Source: Diplosphaera chodatii
Taxonomy: Eukaryota > Chlorophyta > Trebouxiophyceae > Prasiolales > Stichococcaceae
Length of the DNA: 64,000 nt
Assembly: GCA_032358165.1 (NCBI GenBank)
Contig: JAALGY010000001.1
Span: 434,001-498,000 of the forward strand
Direction: 5' to 3'
How positions within the stretch are numbered: position 1 is the first letter of the stretch; each line of letters opens with the position of its first letter. This document shows positions 13,001-26,300 of this stretch, piece after piece. Below the pieces are notes generated by a model that did no database searches, was not told the DNA's origin, and was given only the letters and a program-made list of their open reading frames with translations. A program made the translations under genes and the position numbers.

Positions 13001-16000
13001 ACAAGCAGCCGGTAACAGCAAGTGCTTCTTCGTCCTGCAGCACCAATGATGCTGTGCTGACAGTGATCAGCCACAGCATCCAGCCCACCAAAGCTGTACG
13101 AAGTCAACAAACTATCCAGGCGGAACGGCCATGGATATATATATCACCACGCTGCAGCGTCAATCTCGTAAACTGAGCGTTTATGTATGGGCGTAGACTG
13201 TGCATGGCTCAATGCGTGTGCCTTCTGGCAGCTGGTCACCTGCAGTGACAGCGCAGCAGGCGGCGGAGCTCCAGCGGTCGACGCCTCGTGCTCCGCATTG
13301 TCACGGAAGCTGGAAGCTGCATCGGGCGGCAGCGGGGGCAGCAGCGAGTGCGCTCGCAGCAGCGCTGCCCACAGCTGTGGTGCAAGGCCTGCCTCTCCAG
13401 CCCCGGCAGCAGCATCCTGCAACCCAATGCACAACCTGGAATCAGTATGTGCTTGCTCTCCCTCTTTCGTGCGCTGCGCCTGCTGCACATCAGGCATGCA
13501 TCTACAATCAATTGGGTCACATCCTGCTGACAATGAGACGGCACTCACGGATCAGCATCAGTATGCAACCGAACCTGCAGCAAACGCAGCGCCGACAGGT
13601 GCTCCTCAGTGGCTGCTGCGGCTCGCCAGCTGCCCTCGCACACCTCCGCCCGCAGCACCAGGGGTTGCAGATCCTGCGGTGCATGGTAGTCACCTGTTGT
13701 TTGAGGCTGAATGCGGCATTGACGTGGTTGATATGAGCCAGCACTATCAGCATGTGCCTGTGCCTCAGCCTTGGCCGATGGTGACGAAAGCTGCTGACAC
13801 TGGTCACTGCAGCCCGAGTGTCTTGCTAAGGCTGTTGAACACAGCACATGTTGACGCCTGGTCAGGTCAGGAACGCTGGCCAGCATTCAAGGAGACACGG
13901 CTGCAGCGTGCTGTCACAGCTGGCCAGCACTGCCAACATGCAGGTTCCGCAACGAGTCACCTGCAGCAAATGCACATGGTGGTGCACCAATCACATCCGA
14001 ACGCAGCGCACCTGCAGCACTTGCGCGTGTTTGCCGTCCTTCACCAGCCTCGGACCCTCCTCAAGCACATCATACAGCCGCAACGCCTGACAGGGAACAG
14101 AGGGTGCAATGATCACAGCATTGCCCATCGAGTCTTCTATACTGCACATCTTTGCTGCACGGGAAGCACTTGCTTGGCACCAGCCAATAATACGGGATGG
14201 AAGCAGTGGACATACTTGCAGCTTGGCGTCTATCGCCTCAGCGCTGATGATCGCATCGACAGCACAGCCACGCAGGTGCACAACATTCGCTGTGTCTGCC
14301 ACTGCTGCCGGTGCCACAGCCACGCCGCCGTCCGAAGCCGCCGGCCTTGACGCCTGCTCTGCAGCTGCTTCGTCGCGAATGGGGCTTGAGTGGTCGGCCG
14401 ATCCAGTCGCCAGTGCAGCCGGCTGCTCAGCTGCTACTGCTTCCGCTGCCGGCTGTGCTGCGCCATTGCTGCAAATCAGAAGCCGGCGACATGCGTTGAA
14501 TGCTGCCGCAGCCGCTGCAGGCTGCCTTTGCAGCTCGGCGATGCGCCCCAAGAGCCACTGCCGTCGAACAGCCTGCTGCCAGGCTGACCTGGTCGTTGAA
14601 AGCGGCAATGCTGGCTCCCTGGCTGCCGGCAGGTCTGACGGCGCCGAGCCTGGTGCTGCAACTGGGGGTGCATCTGGCTCCGAAACCGTCTGGGCAGGGT
14701 GCAGGCCGGCCAGCTGTGACAAAGCCATGTTGGCCTCCGCGGCCACCAGGTGACGCTCAACAGGTGCCGACAGCTGAGCACTGCCGCCCCTCCTGCCACC
14801 GCCACTGCTGCTGCTGGTCCGCAGCACCCCTACGTGCTCCACATGCAGCTCCGCAAGTAGCAGCGCGTCTGCGGCCGAGCGCGGCCAGCCTGCAAACAGA
14901 GGGCACACTGCTGCATTGTGAGCTTTGCTGGAAGGGCTTTCCTGCTTCACGATGCACTGCAACCACCTGCCAGGGCATACGGGTTCGAATACATACAACT
15001 CACGACGTGTGACCTTCTGAAGCAGCCTGAGGTTTGACGAAGTCGTTTAGCGCTCAAGCGTGCCTCAACGTTGCACGGGACAGGTATGAGGCACTCGCCT
15101 CTGACTGCTGCTTCGAGCTGCAGGACATCTGCCAGCAGCTGCGGCTGTAGCCGGTGAGGCAGCACGCCCAGCAGGCGGGTCAGCAGCGCCGCAGCCGCCA
15201 TGTGCACATTGCAGCCGGCAGGCTCAGTGCCATCTGGGGACCCCCCGGCGTTGTTGATGTGCGCCGCAAATGCTGCAATTGCCGCAGCCTCATTACCATC
15301 TCCAGCAGCCATGGTGGGTGTATAGTTGCCATGCACCTGTCAGCAAGTCGGACGGATCAACTGCACAGCATTAGTGGTGATGGTGGTACAAGCAGCGCAC
15401 ATAGGTTGTATGTGCAGTATGGTGCCCTGCCGTGCACCTCTGTGTTCATATCTGCCTGATCCGATGTCGGCGGCTCCCCGAGGAAGTCGAGGAAGGTGCT
15501 GACAATGTTGCGAGTGAGGAGCTGCTCACCATCGCTAGCCTGCACACCGCAACAAGATGTCATTTCCAGCGAACATTAGCCAAGTTGGCCAAAGATGTCA
15601 CCTGTGTCATTGCGTGACTATAAACGTGACTACAGTGGCACCGTGAGCAAGCGCACTCAGCAGTGCACTTGCGCGTCACCTGTGCCTCCCGGCGGCTTTG
15701 GATGCGGCGGGACACTCGCTGCGGGGCGTCTGGCTTGACCGCCTCCCTGGCAGCCGCTGTGCCTGCAGGTCTCAGCCCCTCGTTTCCGATCCATGACACG
15801 TACGTTCGAATGGTATATGTATGATTGAGGCGTGATGAACACAGCGGCACCAAGTCACCCTGCACCTGTTGCCTCAGGAGGGGCCAGCACAGCTGCATCG
15901 CCGTCAGCTGCTGCAGCCACCACAGCGGCGGCTGCCGCTGGGGACAGCTCACCAGCTGGTGCTGCGGTGGCTGTAGCAGGCATGGCAGCGTCCGCCTGCT

Positions 16001-18000
16001 GTGCCAGCCCTGTAGCAGGGTGCACAGAGCATTCCACCTGCACGTCTGCTGCAGCCTCTGCATCTGCTCCCTCCGCAGCTGCGTCCCCCGCAGCTGTGGC
16101 AGTGGCAGGCGTGGCAGCGGCAGGGAGGGGTGGCGCAGGCTGAGGAGCTGGTGCGGCTGCTGGCAGCATGATGCGGATGTAGCTGCTGCCCCCCTCATCA
16201 CAGGCTGCACGATGCTCGGCCCGTGACAGCTGCTTGGCAATCTGTAGCACACACAGCTTTGGCTGCTTCGGGTCCTATGTTCGAGTTATACATTCGGAAG
16301 TGATGCATACCGTTGCTCACCCTCTACCCGCACAGCATGGGCTTCCGCCACATGAAACTCAACCTGTGATCTCATGGGCGTGATGCAGTCATGTCAGAGC
16401 ACAGCTGCACCTGTCTCGCAGCATCTGCCCATGTGCCGTTCAAGTCCACGAGCACCGACTGAGACATGCGTTCTGTGTCCGCAGATTGCGGGTGCGCCTC
16501 CGCACCGCTGCCCAGCGCCAGCGGGTCGTCCTGCTGCGGCCTGAGCCTGCGGTGGTCAGCCGTGCCGCCGTCACCACATGTTGTCGCCATGTGCAGGTGC
16601 TCTGCCCACAGATCAATGACGCATGTCCCTGCCCTTCATCACCTGCAGTCCGGCTGCTGCAGGGACTGCAGCACTGCTGCGGCATGCGGGTGGTGGGGGT
16701 CATACACCATGAGTGCACCCGCCACCGTCCCGGCCGCGTGCCAGTCCCCCAACCGAAGCACTACGCCCAGCAGGCCCTGCAGCATGTTGATATGACAGAA
16801 TCGCATGTTGTGCATGCTTGACTCGAGAAGACTTGCAGACTCCTGACAAGCCCCAAGGACTCGGGCGCACCTCCAGGGCAATGGCATTGGCAGGGTTGAC
16901 CGCCAGGGCCGCCTCGAAGGCAAAGCGTGCAGCGGCCCAATGCTTCAGCTGCGCAGCCTGCACAATAGCCAATCAGCGACCACTAGCCGACAGCACGTAG
17001 CCCCAGGACTGGCCAGCTCGTTGCATATACAGCCAAATGGCTCTGCCATCCGACGCCTTCACAGGTTCTTTGGCTTGGGCACATTTGCGGGGAGCTCACC
17101 AGGGCGCCCGTGCGGTTCCACAGCACGATGTCGCCGGCATCCAGCTGCGCCGCCTGGGCATACAGCCGCAGCGCTTCAGCAGCCGCCCCGGCTGCCTCGC
17201 CACCGGCAGCGCCAGTGTCACTCTGCACCAACAATCGCGTGTGATCGTCATCATAGCAGACCATCTGCCCAACTACTTAGGTGCACAGCATCCGTTCATC
17301 AACACCAGCCGTGACTGGACCCCAGCCGCACCGCTGCCAGGCTGCCGGCGAGGTTCTTCAGCGCCAAAAACTTGATCTGCGCCGCCAGGGATGGCGCGCC
17401 GACCGCAGCGACCCCATTCGTGCTTACTGCTGCATCAAGCACAGCATCCGGCGGCTCGACAGCCTCCAGCAGGGGCTCCTCCAACAGCGCCCGCAGCTCG
17501 TCCTGTTGTGCAGGGAGCTTTGTCGCCCTGAGTGCAGCAGACTGCTTTGCAGCATGCTGTGGCATCAGCAGCGGGCGGCCAGAGGTCCTGACAAGCACAC
17601 CCTTGGGTTTGGCATGGTGGTGCACGGCAAGGGTCGCACAGCCAATGCATACGCGGCACCTGCGCAGCAGCGGCGGCGCCCGACTGCATGAGGCGCAGCG
17701 CGTCCTCGTAGGCCGCCACGATCCGCGCCTCCTGTGCCTCCACCGTCTCCGCCTCCTGCGCCCGGGACCACAGGCGCAGCTGTCGGGCAAGCCATGCGTA
17801 TGGGACGGAACTCTTGCTAGTGTCGGTAGTCACTGGCTCTTGCGTTACACGGGAGGTGTCACTCAAGGAGAGCTTTGGCCGTGCGCTGTTACTCCAATAT
17901 GCCCATTGCACATGCACCAGGACTGCTAATCCGCCACCTCTTGTTGGTCTCCAACATCGGGCGTCGCGGCGGCGTTGATGGCCACGAAGCCGGTCGCCAT
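4031..18000 (-). CDS. CABIN1: CABIN1-like TPR protein, HIRA histone-chaperone complex subunit (many exons)
   Basis: Large minus-strand gene. Spliced pieces follow plant CABIN1 (calcineurin-binding-protein-1-like) in order. The start at 18000 (MATGFVAINAAATPDVGDQQE) resembles the plant N-terminus with its conserved AIN. Next come QLRLWSRAQEAETVEAQEAR (about 17720-17780), LAAQIKFLALKNLAGSLAAV (about 17335-17390), the TPR segment with GDIVLWNRTGAL (about 17105-17215), KHWAAARFAFEAALAVNPAN (about 16880-16955), RRQWLLGRIAELQRQP (about 14520-14580), LYDVLEEGPRLVKDGKHAQV (about 14010-14075), ALNPSRFESWEMYAGKL (about 10330-10380), REWVFELYLGKL (about 9135-9170), LHSARLKLLDAQ (about 8800-8840), HFHRAHYRLARHG (about 8345-8385), RAAFGISMEEISAAADAKV (about 8080-8140) and LQLRLLAAAGEVATLD (about 7395-7440). 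The last exon ends with nuclear-type basic KRKADGSP and a stop at 4031. In plants CABIN1 works with HIRA and UBN in replication-independent H3.3 deposition. Exact exon borders and the Pro/Ala-rich C-terminal third (4031-5200) are less certain. Confidence 0.85.
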
Positions 18001-18510
18001 GACTGCGGTCGACCCCTGATGCCTTTCAGATCAAACGGCAGGTGTTGTGCGGGCTGGTCTCAATGTGGTGCCAATGGCCGCGTGCTGCATGTGGTGTTTT
18101 ATTTTCTGCAGTAACGCAGATACAACATCGCAATATCATGCGTTCCTATGATCTCTTGTTCAGATCGATCCACAGGGCTATACTACCATGATTCAAGCCT
18201 ACTCAACTGCAGTGTCTGTCAGAGTGTCTACATCTCAAACAGGAACTGAATGGTTGCTGCACGCCTGAGGCAGCGGACCAGTCGTGCAAGCACACCTGCA
18301 CACCTGTCCGTAACAAACACTGCATGCAGATGCGTCAGAGCCTCACACAGCACCAGGTGTGCGTTGCACCGCAGGCAAAGCATGGGCTCCAGTGCTCCAG
18401 GGGTGCTTTGCTGCTTCACCAGCAAAGTTGCTGCGGAAGACTTCTGGGTCAGTTTCGCTGTTGCGAATGGGGAGTAAGGCTATGCAGTGAGACAGTCAAG
18501 CGTGCACACC
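18001..18510. promoter_or_regulatory. Divergent (head-to-head) intergenic region between CABIN1-like and eRF3 genes
   Basis: About 510 bases separate the ATG of the minus-strand CABIN1-like gene (18000) from the ATG of plus-strand eRF3 (18511). Both promoters and both 5' UTRs must lie here, so a shared bidirectional promoter is plausible. I see no clear TATA box or other recognisable element. Confidence 0.5.
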
Positions 18511-21500
18511 ATGGACTCATGGGAAGACGAAGAAGATACGGGCGAGAAGATCGTGCTCCCCAAAACTGAGCTAAACATCAATGCTCCCAGCTTCAGCTTC
18601 AATCCGGGTGCCTCAAGCTGGGCACCGCCAGCACAGTCTCAGCCTGCAGACTCCGCTGCACAGTATAGTCAGCCTGCGCAGCCGGCCTCGGAGGCACAGC
18701 CCTCGCATCCGGAGGCTGCACCAGCAGCTCCAGCAGCTGCAGACACTGCTATGGCAGAGCCAGACCAGCAGCAGGAGAGTATGCAGCAACATGACGGCGA
18801 TGCAGCCATGCGAGAGGAGGACGAGCCCTCCTCCGGTGAGCCCTCAACCATCATGACTACAATGGCTTTAGCGGCTGCTTTCATTGCTGGGCACGTTGGT
18901 GTCAGGTCTAAGGGCCGCAGAGCAGCATACGCTTGGCAAATCATGTGCCTTCCTCTCAGCCTGCCTGTTGCATGCAGTGCATGTGCAGATATGCAAGCAA
19001 GATCTGCGGCAAAGCGTGTGTAGTACTTACTGCCGTACCTTGCCTGTTGCATGCAGCCGTGCAAAGCGCCACGGAACAGCTCGACCACATGGCGGTGGAC
19101 GACCAGCCATCGGCATTGACGCCGCCAGTGCTGGACAGCTCAGCGTCTGGCAGCCCGCAACCAGCACAGCCACCGCCCGTCCCGCAGGGCGACGCAGCGC
19201 TGCCTGCTGCACAGGCGGACGGCTCGGAGCTGACCAATGAACAGCAGAGCGTCGTCACAGCACTGGCAGAGATGGACTCCAGGTGCTGTCTTGTGTACAG
19301 CTCCACCTCGTGCTCAGCACCTGACGTTTGCGGCATCACACATGTGGCACGCGTCCGACCGTGCCTGAAAGCTGAGAAGAATTGCTTGTCATCTGCGCAG
19401 GGAGCATGTCAATGTGGTGTTCATTGGCCACGTGGACGCCGGCAAGTCCACCATTGGCGGCCAAATACTGTTCCTGACAGGGGGTGTTGACGAGCGGACA
19501 ATACAGAAATATGAGCGGTGCGTTCAGCTGTTGCAGAAGTTAGAGTGTTCACAAGATGTGCAGCTGTGTCTTTCCGGCATTCTATGCATTGCTGGATATG
19601 CTGCCATGCTCGCCAAATCACCACATATCATGGGCGCCCTGCCACAATCCTCATTGTCATGTGCCTCTTGCCGCAGGGAGGCAAAGGAAAAGAACCGTGA
19701 GTCATGGTACATGGCATACATCATGGACACAAACGAGGAGGAGCGCGCCAAGGGTAAAACCGTCGAGGTGCGCCTGTTGCAGACTGAAGAAACACATGCC
19801 CTTGCAAATATCATACCTTGGACCTGCTGAGCCGGCTGACATCCTTGCTGATGCCGTCAGCACATTGTTGACAGTATTACCAGCAGCGGATCTGGCTCAC
19901 TAGGTGTCTGACATAGAGAGCACGGCGGCCCGTGTACACAGCAGCTATGTACCACGACTGGTCATGTCCATCAGGTGGGGCGGGCGCTGTTTGAGACGGA
20001 GACGAAGCGGTACACCATCCTGGACGCGCCAGGGCACAAGAACTACGTTCCCAACATGATCGGCGGCGCAGCACTTGCAGATGTTGGCGTGCTGGTCATC
20101 TCAGCCCGGAAGGTGATCACCAACAGTGCACGCAGCAGCATGCGCACGTGCGCGTGGCACAGCCCGTCAAAAACGTCTAGCGGCCATGCTGTCGGATGTT
20201 GACAACCTCTCTGGCCTGCTCAGCATGCCGAGCTGATGCGGCTGCGACTGCAGAAGCATGTCTGTGCAGCAGCTAATCTTCTTCCGTGTTGCGCTGTCAT
20301 CTGCATGTGCTTCACACATAGATGTGTAGCTTTGGCACAGAGCAGGAGCATAGTGTGCGAGTCATGCAGGCTGAGTTCGAGGCAGGCTTCGAGCGGGGCG
20401 GCCAGACGCGGGAGCACGCGCAGCTCGCAAAGACGCTGGGCGTGACCAAGATCATCGTCGCCGTCAACAAGATGGACGAGCCATCCATTGCCGGGCCCGA
20501 TGGCGAGTGGAGCGAGGCGCGCTTCAAGGAAATCCAGGTGCAGCTCAGCCTTCTGTCTGCACGGAGAGCAGCAATTCTCAGCAGTGTGGTTATTTGCAGT
20601 TGCCATTGCGTGAGCCCTGAAGCAATAAATGCGGCATGATTTGCATCATGCTGCAGACGAGCATAGGCAGAGCATGATTGCTGTACGTTCCAGGCTCTGT
20701 GCTGCCCTTCATCCATCATGCACGATGTCTCGCATCTGCAGGAGAAGCTGACGCTGTTTCTGAAGTCCTGCGGCTACCACCCGAAGAAGGACATCGCATA
20801 CGTGCCTATCTCCGGGTTGTACGGCGACAACATTAAGAACCCTGTGGACCACGAGAAGATCTGGTGCGGGTTGGTGCCATGCAGCGCTGATTGACTGTAT
20901 CATCCGCAGCAAGATGTCCACCAGGATGTCCAGCGGGGATGTGCACACATGATGACAATGGTGATGCCGTGGTAGGGCATCGTTTGGAGCATGAGCATTG
21001 CAGGTATCATCTGCCATGCCAGGCATTGTGGAGGACGTCGGCTGCACCAGGCATGCTAGCTGTTGTCACATCAACAACTGCAAGATCAGGCAGCAAACTG
21101 ATGGCGCCGCGCTGCTGTGCAGTCCGTGGTACACCGGCCCGACGCTGTTCGAGCAGCTGGACGCCACGGAGGTGCCGCCACGGGACCCGCTCGCCCCCTT
21201 CCGCATGGCGGTCATCGACAAGTTTAAGGACCTGGGCACGGTGGTCATGGGCAAGTCGGAGTCGGGCGCGGTGCGCAAGGGCGACACCCTGCTGCTGATG
21301 CCCAACAGGTAGTTGCATTGCAGAGGCAGCATTGCAGTCTGGGCACCCCTGCTGACTGGCGCGTGCGCTTCCTACTTGGTGCTTGCCTGCCCCACACAAT
21401 CAAACAATTGATGGAAGCATCCAACCGGCATACAACCAGGTTGACAAGTGTTGACTTGAAGGTTTCGCCGCTGCAGGACCAAGGTGCAGGTGCAGACCAT

Positions 21501-22599
21501 CTACTGCGATGAGACGGAGGTCGGCGCTGCCAAGGGTGGCGAGAACCTGCGGCTGCGGCTCACGGGGATTGACGAGGATGATGTGCAGCCAGGCTTTGTG
21601 GTGTGCGACCCGCACGTCGTTGTGCCTGTCGTCACCTACTTCGAGGCACAGCTGCAGGTATGCTTCTCTGGCTTTCCGTATGGACTGCTGATGGTGCTGG
21701 ATATCCTAGATTGGGTTGACTTGAGCAGCCGCTCATGGCGGCAAAGTGTTTTAATCACTGATATGTAGCATAGCATGAAGACTGCAGCTGCTGAGGGGCT
21801 TGGGCCTGGGCCACTAGCACGTCAGACTGTAGGCTGCCTCTCGTTGAATGGGCAGCGGGGGTTCCAGCAAGGTTGACGTGTCTCTCAACTTAACAGTGCC
21901 ATCAGCTGGCATGCTTTCGGCGCAGATCCTTGAGCTGCTGGAGCACACGCCCATCTTCTCGGCAGGCTACAAGTGCATCCTGCACATCCACAGCGTCGTG
22001 GAGGAGTGCGAGTGCACCGAGATGCGCTACGAGCTGGACCCCAAGACCAAGTCAAAGAAGAAGGTGCAGGCAGTGTCTGAACCCCCCTGCGCCTGCTGTG
22101 CTTGCCGCTGACATACCGTGGAACAGTTTCAGTCGGCAGGCTGATCATTGTGATTCCGATTGTCGCTGACACTCGGGGTCACGCCAGTGGTATGAGGTGC
22201 TTGTTGTGCAATACTCGCAGGTCAAGTTCGTGAAGAGCAATAAGGCTGCGGTTGTGCGGCTGGCAGTCGAGAAGCCCATCTGCGTGGAGCTGTTCTCCTC
22301 GGTCCCTCAGCTGGTGAGCATTGGCATTTGCACTTGTCACGGAGAGGCGGTGCCACAGGCAGAGCATCCAGAGGGCAAGGATCAGTTGACCATGTGCATT
22401 CGTCATGAAGGAAGAAGAGGATATGCCACCGTTGGGGACTGAGCGTTATAAGGCCATGACGCTGAGGTTACCTTTTTTGTATATCCTACAGGGCCGCTTC
22501 ACGTTGCGTGATGAGGGCCGCACGATTGCCATCGGCAAGATCATCAAGCTGCCGTCCGGCAAGAAGGACGTCGGTGACAATGCCTTCTCCACAAGCTGA
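18511..22599 (+). CDS. Eukaryotic peptide chain release factor eRF3, GTP-binding subunit (12 exons, about 630 aa)
   Basis: Exons in phase: 18511-18835, 19057-19282, 19401-19517, 19677-19767, 19975-20112, 20370-20537, 20742-20863, 21123-21308, 21477-21657, 21926-22063, 22221-22313, 22492-22599. The product is the translational GTPase that acts with eRF1 in termination. All G motifs are present: GHVDAGKST (G1), DAPGH (G3), NKMD (G4) and the ISGL block (G5). Domains II/III follow, with [20 protein letters not shown] and a C-terminal [17 protein letters not shown]. The N-terminal ~190 residues are low complexity (Ala/Gln/Pro/Ser) and hold overlapping PAM2-like motifs near residues 22-40 ([20 protein letters not shown]), the PABP-binding signal known from animal eRF3. 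Start: the ATG at 18511 (MDSWEDEED) is preferred. The G-domain and tail fit eRF3 rather than HBS1 or eEF1A, helped by the PAM2 motifs. Confidence 0.95.
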
Positions 22600-22618
22600 G
22601 CGGCGTGGACGCAGCTGC

Positions 22619-22623
22619 TGTAA
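22619..22623 (+). terminator. TGTAA poly(A) signal after eRF3
   Basis: A TGTAA pentamer lies 20 bases after the eRF3 stop codon. TGTAA is the characteristic chlorophyte polyadenylation signal. Such a short 3' UTR is unusual, so a later signal could be used instead. Confidence 0.4.
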
Positions 22624-23384
22624 CAATCTTGAGGGCACACTCGATAGTCCAAGCGGGCCATGTCAGCGTCACTAGGGCGAGCAGAGCACTGGCGGGGGGC
22701 TCTTGCTTCTTGCTCGCTGGTCTCGTGTCAGCATCTGCTGCACACATACTCGCAGCCAGCTGCTTGTTCGGTTGGTAGCAGCTGGCGGAACATTGTTGGC
22801 CTCAGCTAATACTTGCGAGCTGCAGGGGCGGAAAATGAGGACCACTCACTCCTAGCAACGCCAGCCAATGGTAACGTTGTTGCTAGCGATGACTGCTGGC
22901 TCGCCTTCGGCCATAGGTGTGGTAGTCAGCAACTGCTTGCGCAGCTCTTGCATGTGCGGGTGGCATGTGGCGTTGCACAACTAATCCTTCGGCAGCCAGT
23001 GAATGCCACCTTGCATCGCACGTTGCAGCGCTCAGACGATGGCTGTGAGGACCAAACGGTTGCTGTAGTGGAACAAGTATATGACAATGCTACTATGGAG
23101 GGTGGTGCACGATGGTGGAGGCAGGGATGCATGCGTGCCTGCATGGGCATGCCTCAGCTACAGGGTGGCTGCAGGGAGAGTGCATGCCAGATCATGTGCT
23201 GATCAACGCGGCTCAACGCACCAATACACTGTTCTTCGCGTGGACAACTTGGACGTTTTGAACGACGATCAGAGCTGGTCAACACACGCTGCGCGAGCCA
23301 TCTATTCCGCGCCAGCGTCCGTTGTGCCAGCGTGCACACCTGCAACTGGTTCTTAGGTGGCTTCACCAAAACTGTCATACATAA
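22624..23384. other. Intergenic between eRF3 and chorismate synthase
   Basis: No coding exon could be supported. The stretch should contain the promoter and possibly an untranslated or very short first coding exon of chorismate synthase, because the first visible exon of that gene lacks an in-frame ATG. Confidence 0.4.
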
Positions 23385-26300
23385 GCTCAAAACACGGGAG
23401 CAATCAGTAGTACAGGCAGCATAGCATCTTCAGCACCTGCACAGCATGTTGGTGCTGCACGTTTACAGCCTGCCGGCTCTAGTGCACAGCCGGCGGTCCG
23501 TGCCGGCACAAGGACGTCAGGCCAGGTGCACAATGAGCCGTCCCACGCTTGCGCCTGATTGCACAGCAGCGCCACCGCACTCCCGCCTTGTTGTGTGGTT
23601 GCAGCACACCCTGCCATCACAGGCAGTCCTCCACATGTGCCGCATGGCGATGCTCGGCAGCGCCAGACTGGACGGAGAGATAGCCTCTGCAGTAGACATG
23701 CACAAGGACCTGTAACTCCCGACTACCACACTGACACATCCTCTGTCCGCTGGCATGCGACCGCAGGCAGGTGACGCGGGCCACAGGCAGCACCTTTGGC
23801 ACGCTGTTCCGCGTCACCACATGGGGCGAGTCGCACGGCAAGTCCGTCGGCTGCGTCATCGACGGCTGCCCGTCCAACATGGCCATCACCACGGAGGAGA
23901 TCCAGGCGGAGCTGGACCGCCGGCGGCCCGGGCAGTCCCGCATCACGACGCCACGCTCTGAGACTGGTGCGGCTGCCTGCATGAACACCACACATCTGGC
24001 ACCTATGAGATGTTGTGTGCTTCATGGCAGCCAAGTGGCTAAGTGCGCATGGCTGCCAAAGGGCAGTGCTGTCAACACCAACACCGTGTGCTGTGCAGAC
24101 ACGTGCACGATAGAGGCGGGGTATGATGTGGGCACGGGGCGCACGCTGGGCAGCCCCATCATGATCCGGGTGCCCAACAAGGACCAGAAGTCCAAGGATT
24201 ATGCACAGGTGGGCTGCCAAGGCATACCATTCGATCAGCAGGGCCCCTTATGAGTGGGAACTGGCAGGATTGATGAGGGTCACTGCCACAGCAATAGCTC
24301 GTCACTGATGTTGGTGGCAGGGCCGTGTGCGAGTCCACTGGCAGACCTCCTGCTCACTGCTGCAGATGGAGGTGGCATACAGGCCCAGCCATGCGGATGC
24401 GACGTATGACTTCAAGTACGGCATCCGCGCTGTAGCGGGCGGCGGCCGCTCCTCAGCGCGGGAGACGATCGGGCGGGTGGCGGCTGGAGCAGTGGCTAAG
24501 AAGCTGCTGTCGCAGCTCTGTCCTGGCATCGAGGTGAGGTTTGTGGTTGCACGCCATCAGACAGGTGCGACAGCGACATGCCTACTTTCTGCTGCTACTG
24601 CGCCGGTGCCAGTTGGCACAAGCCCGCCCCAGGCCAGCATTCCTTCAGCAGTAACGTAATCCTCAATGCTGCACCTTTGGCGCAGGTGCTGGCATATGTG
24701 AACAGGGTGCTCGATGTAGGCAGCAATGTGGACCACGACAACTTCACACTTGAGCAGGTGCCCAGTGCTTCCCTCACAACTGTGGCCATCTGCCACTCTT
24801 TGATAAATCATCCCTGGCACTGCTCAGCTGCAGCGCGTCGCGCGCATCCGAAAGGGGTGTGACTGGGATGTCATGTCCATGCGCAGGTCGAGTCAAATGC
24901 GGTGAGGTGTCCAGACATGGATGCAGCCCAGCAGATGTATGATGGTGAGCGAACACACCGTATCTTTTGAAACGATGAGTTTAGATGCTGAGCCCGGCCT
25001 GCTGTGTGGCGCCCGTCAGGTCAGAGGCATGTGCTGCCGGATGGCCTTTCCGTGAAGTGCGCATGGCCGTGACCCTCGCACATTCTTGCGTTGCCGGCCA
25101 GCGATCGACAAGGTGCGGGTGAGCGGCAACTCGTGCGGCGGGGAGGTGACGTGCGTGGTGCGGGCGCCGCCGGTGGGCCTCGGCTACCCGGTGTTCGACA
25201 AGCTGGAGGCGGAGCTGGCCAAGGCGCTCATGAGCCTGCCCGCCACCAAGGTGCGCCAGTCCAGCGTCTCCGCATCGCCAGCCGCCTGGAGGCCAGCCAC
25301 TCTTGGCGCAGTCACCACCTGCTGCTAGCGGAGTGCGCGGTGATGATACATGTGCCCAGTGCTCAGGAAGCCAGGAGTTATCCTCTGCTGCAGGGCTTCG
25401 AGATCGGCAGCGGCTTCTCGGGCGCCGCGATGACGGGGCTGGAGCACAACGACGAGTTCGAGATGCGCGACGGCCGCGTGCGCACCAAAACCAACCGCTC
25501 CGGCGGCGTGCAGGGTGCGCCGCCAGCTCATCTTGCACACACAAACGCTGCCGGCCCAGATCCAGCTGTTGCTGCAGAGGACTGGCATCGGTGTGCAGCG
25601 GCTGGAGGCCGTGGGCATGCGGGCGCCAGACACATGCTCAGAAGCGCCAGCTGGGGCCACTTCTGCTGACCCGTGGGCTGACACCCGGCGGTCGGGCTTC
25701 GCAGGCGGCATCTCCAACGGCGAGCACATCGTGCTGCGGGTGGCGTTCAAGCCGACGTCCACCATCAGCCGGGAGCAGAAGACGGTGAGCCGCGCGGGGG
25801 AGGACGTGGCGCTGCGGGCCAAGGGCCGCCACGACCCCTGCGTCGTGCCCCGCGCCGTCCCCATGGTGGAGGCCATGGTCGCGCTGGTGCTGGCAGACCA
25901 CCTGCTCATGGTGAGCCCGGGCGCCGACATTTCCAATAAAGCAAGACCATTAGCAGAATCTGCTGCTGGGGTTTAGGGCGCCCCCAGCCGCCACTTGTTA
26001 GGCCGCCTCAAGCTGTGCTGCAGACAACAGTGATTGCGATGATAGCACCGTGCAAGCTGCATACCTGCTGACCATCAGTGCCGGAAACTCCTGAAACTCC
26101 CATAGCAATATCTAGTGAAGCGGTTGGCGCACAGGCTGATCTGATTGTGGAGGCGTGCCCTTGACAAAGCCTGCCTTGTACAGCGTGTGCTTTGTTGGCC
26201 TGCAGCACGTGGCGCAGTGCGAGGTGCTGCCCCGCGGAGAGGGGCCGTCGCCAGATGCGCGCGTCGGCACACAGCTGCGCCTGGGCTACCAGGCGCCCGG

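Noticed and set aside
13187..14350. 387-residue plus-strand reading frame
   Set aside because: It lies opposite CABIN1-like exons (for example the LYDVLEEGPRLVKDGK block), has no recognisable domain, and its composition is that of an antisense frame in GC-rich coding DNA.
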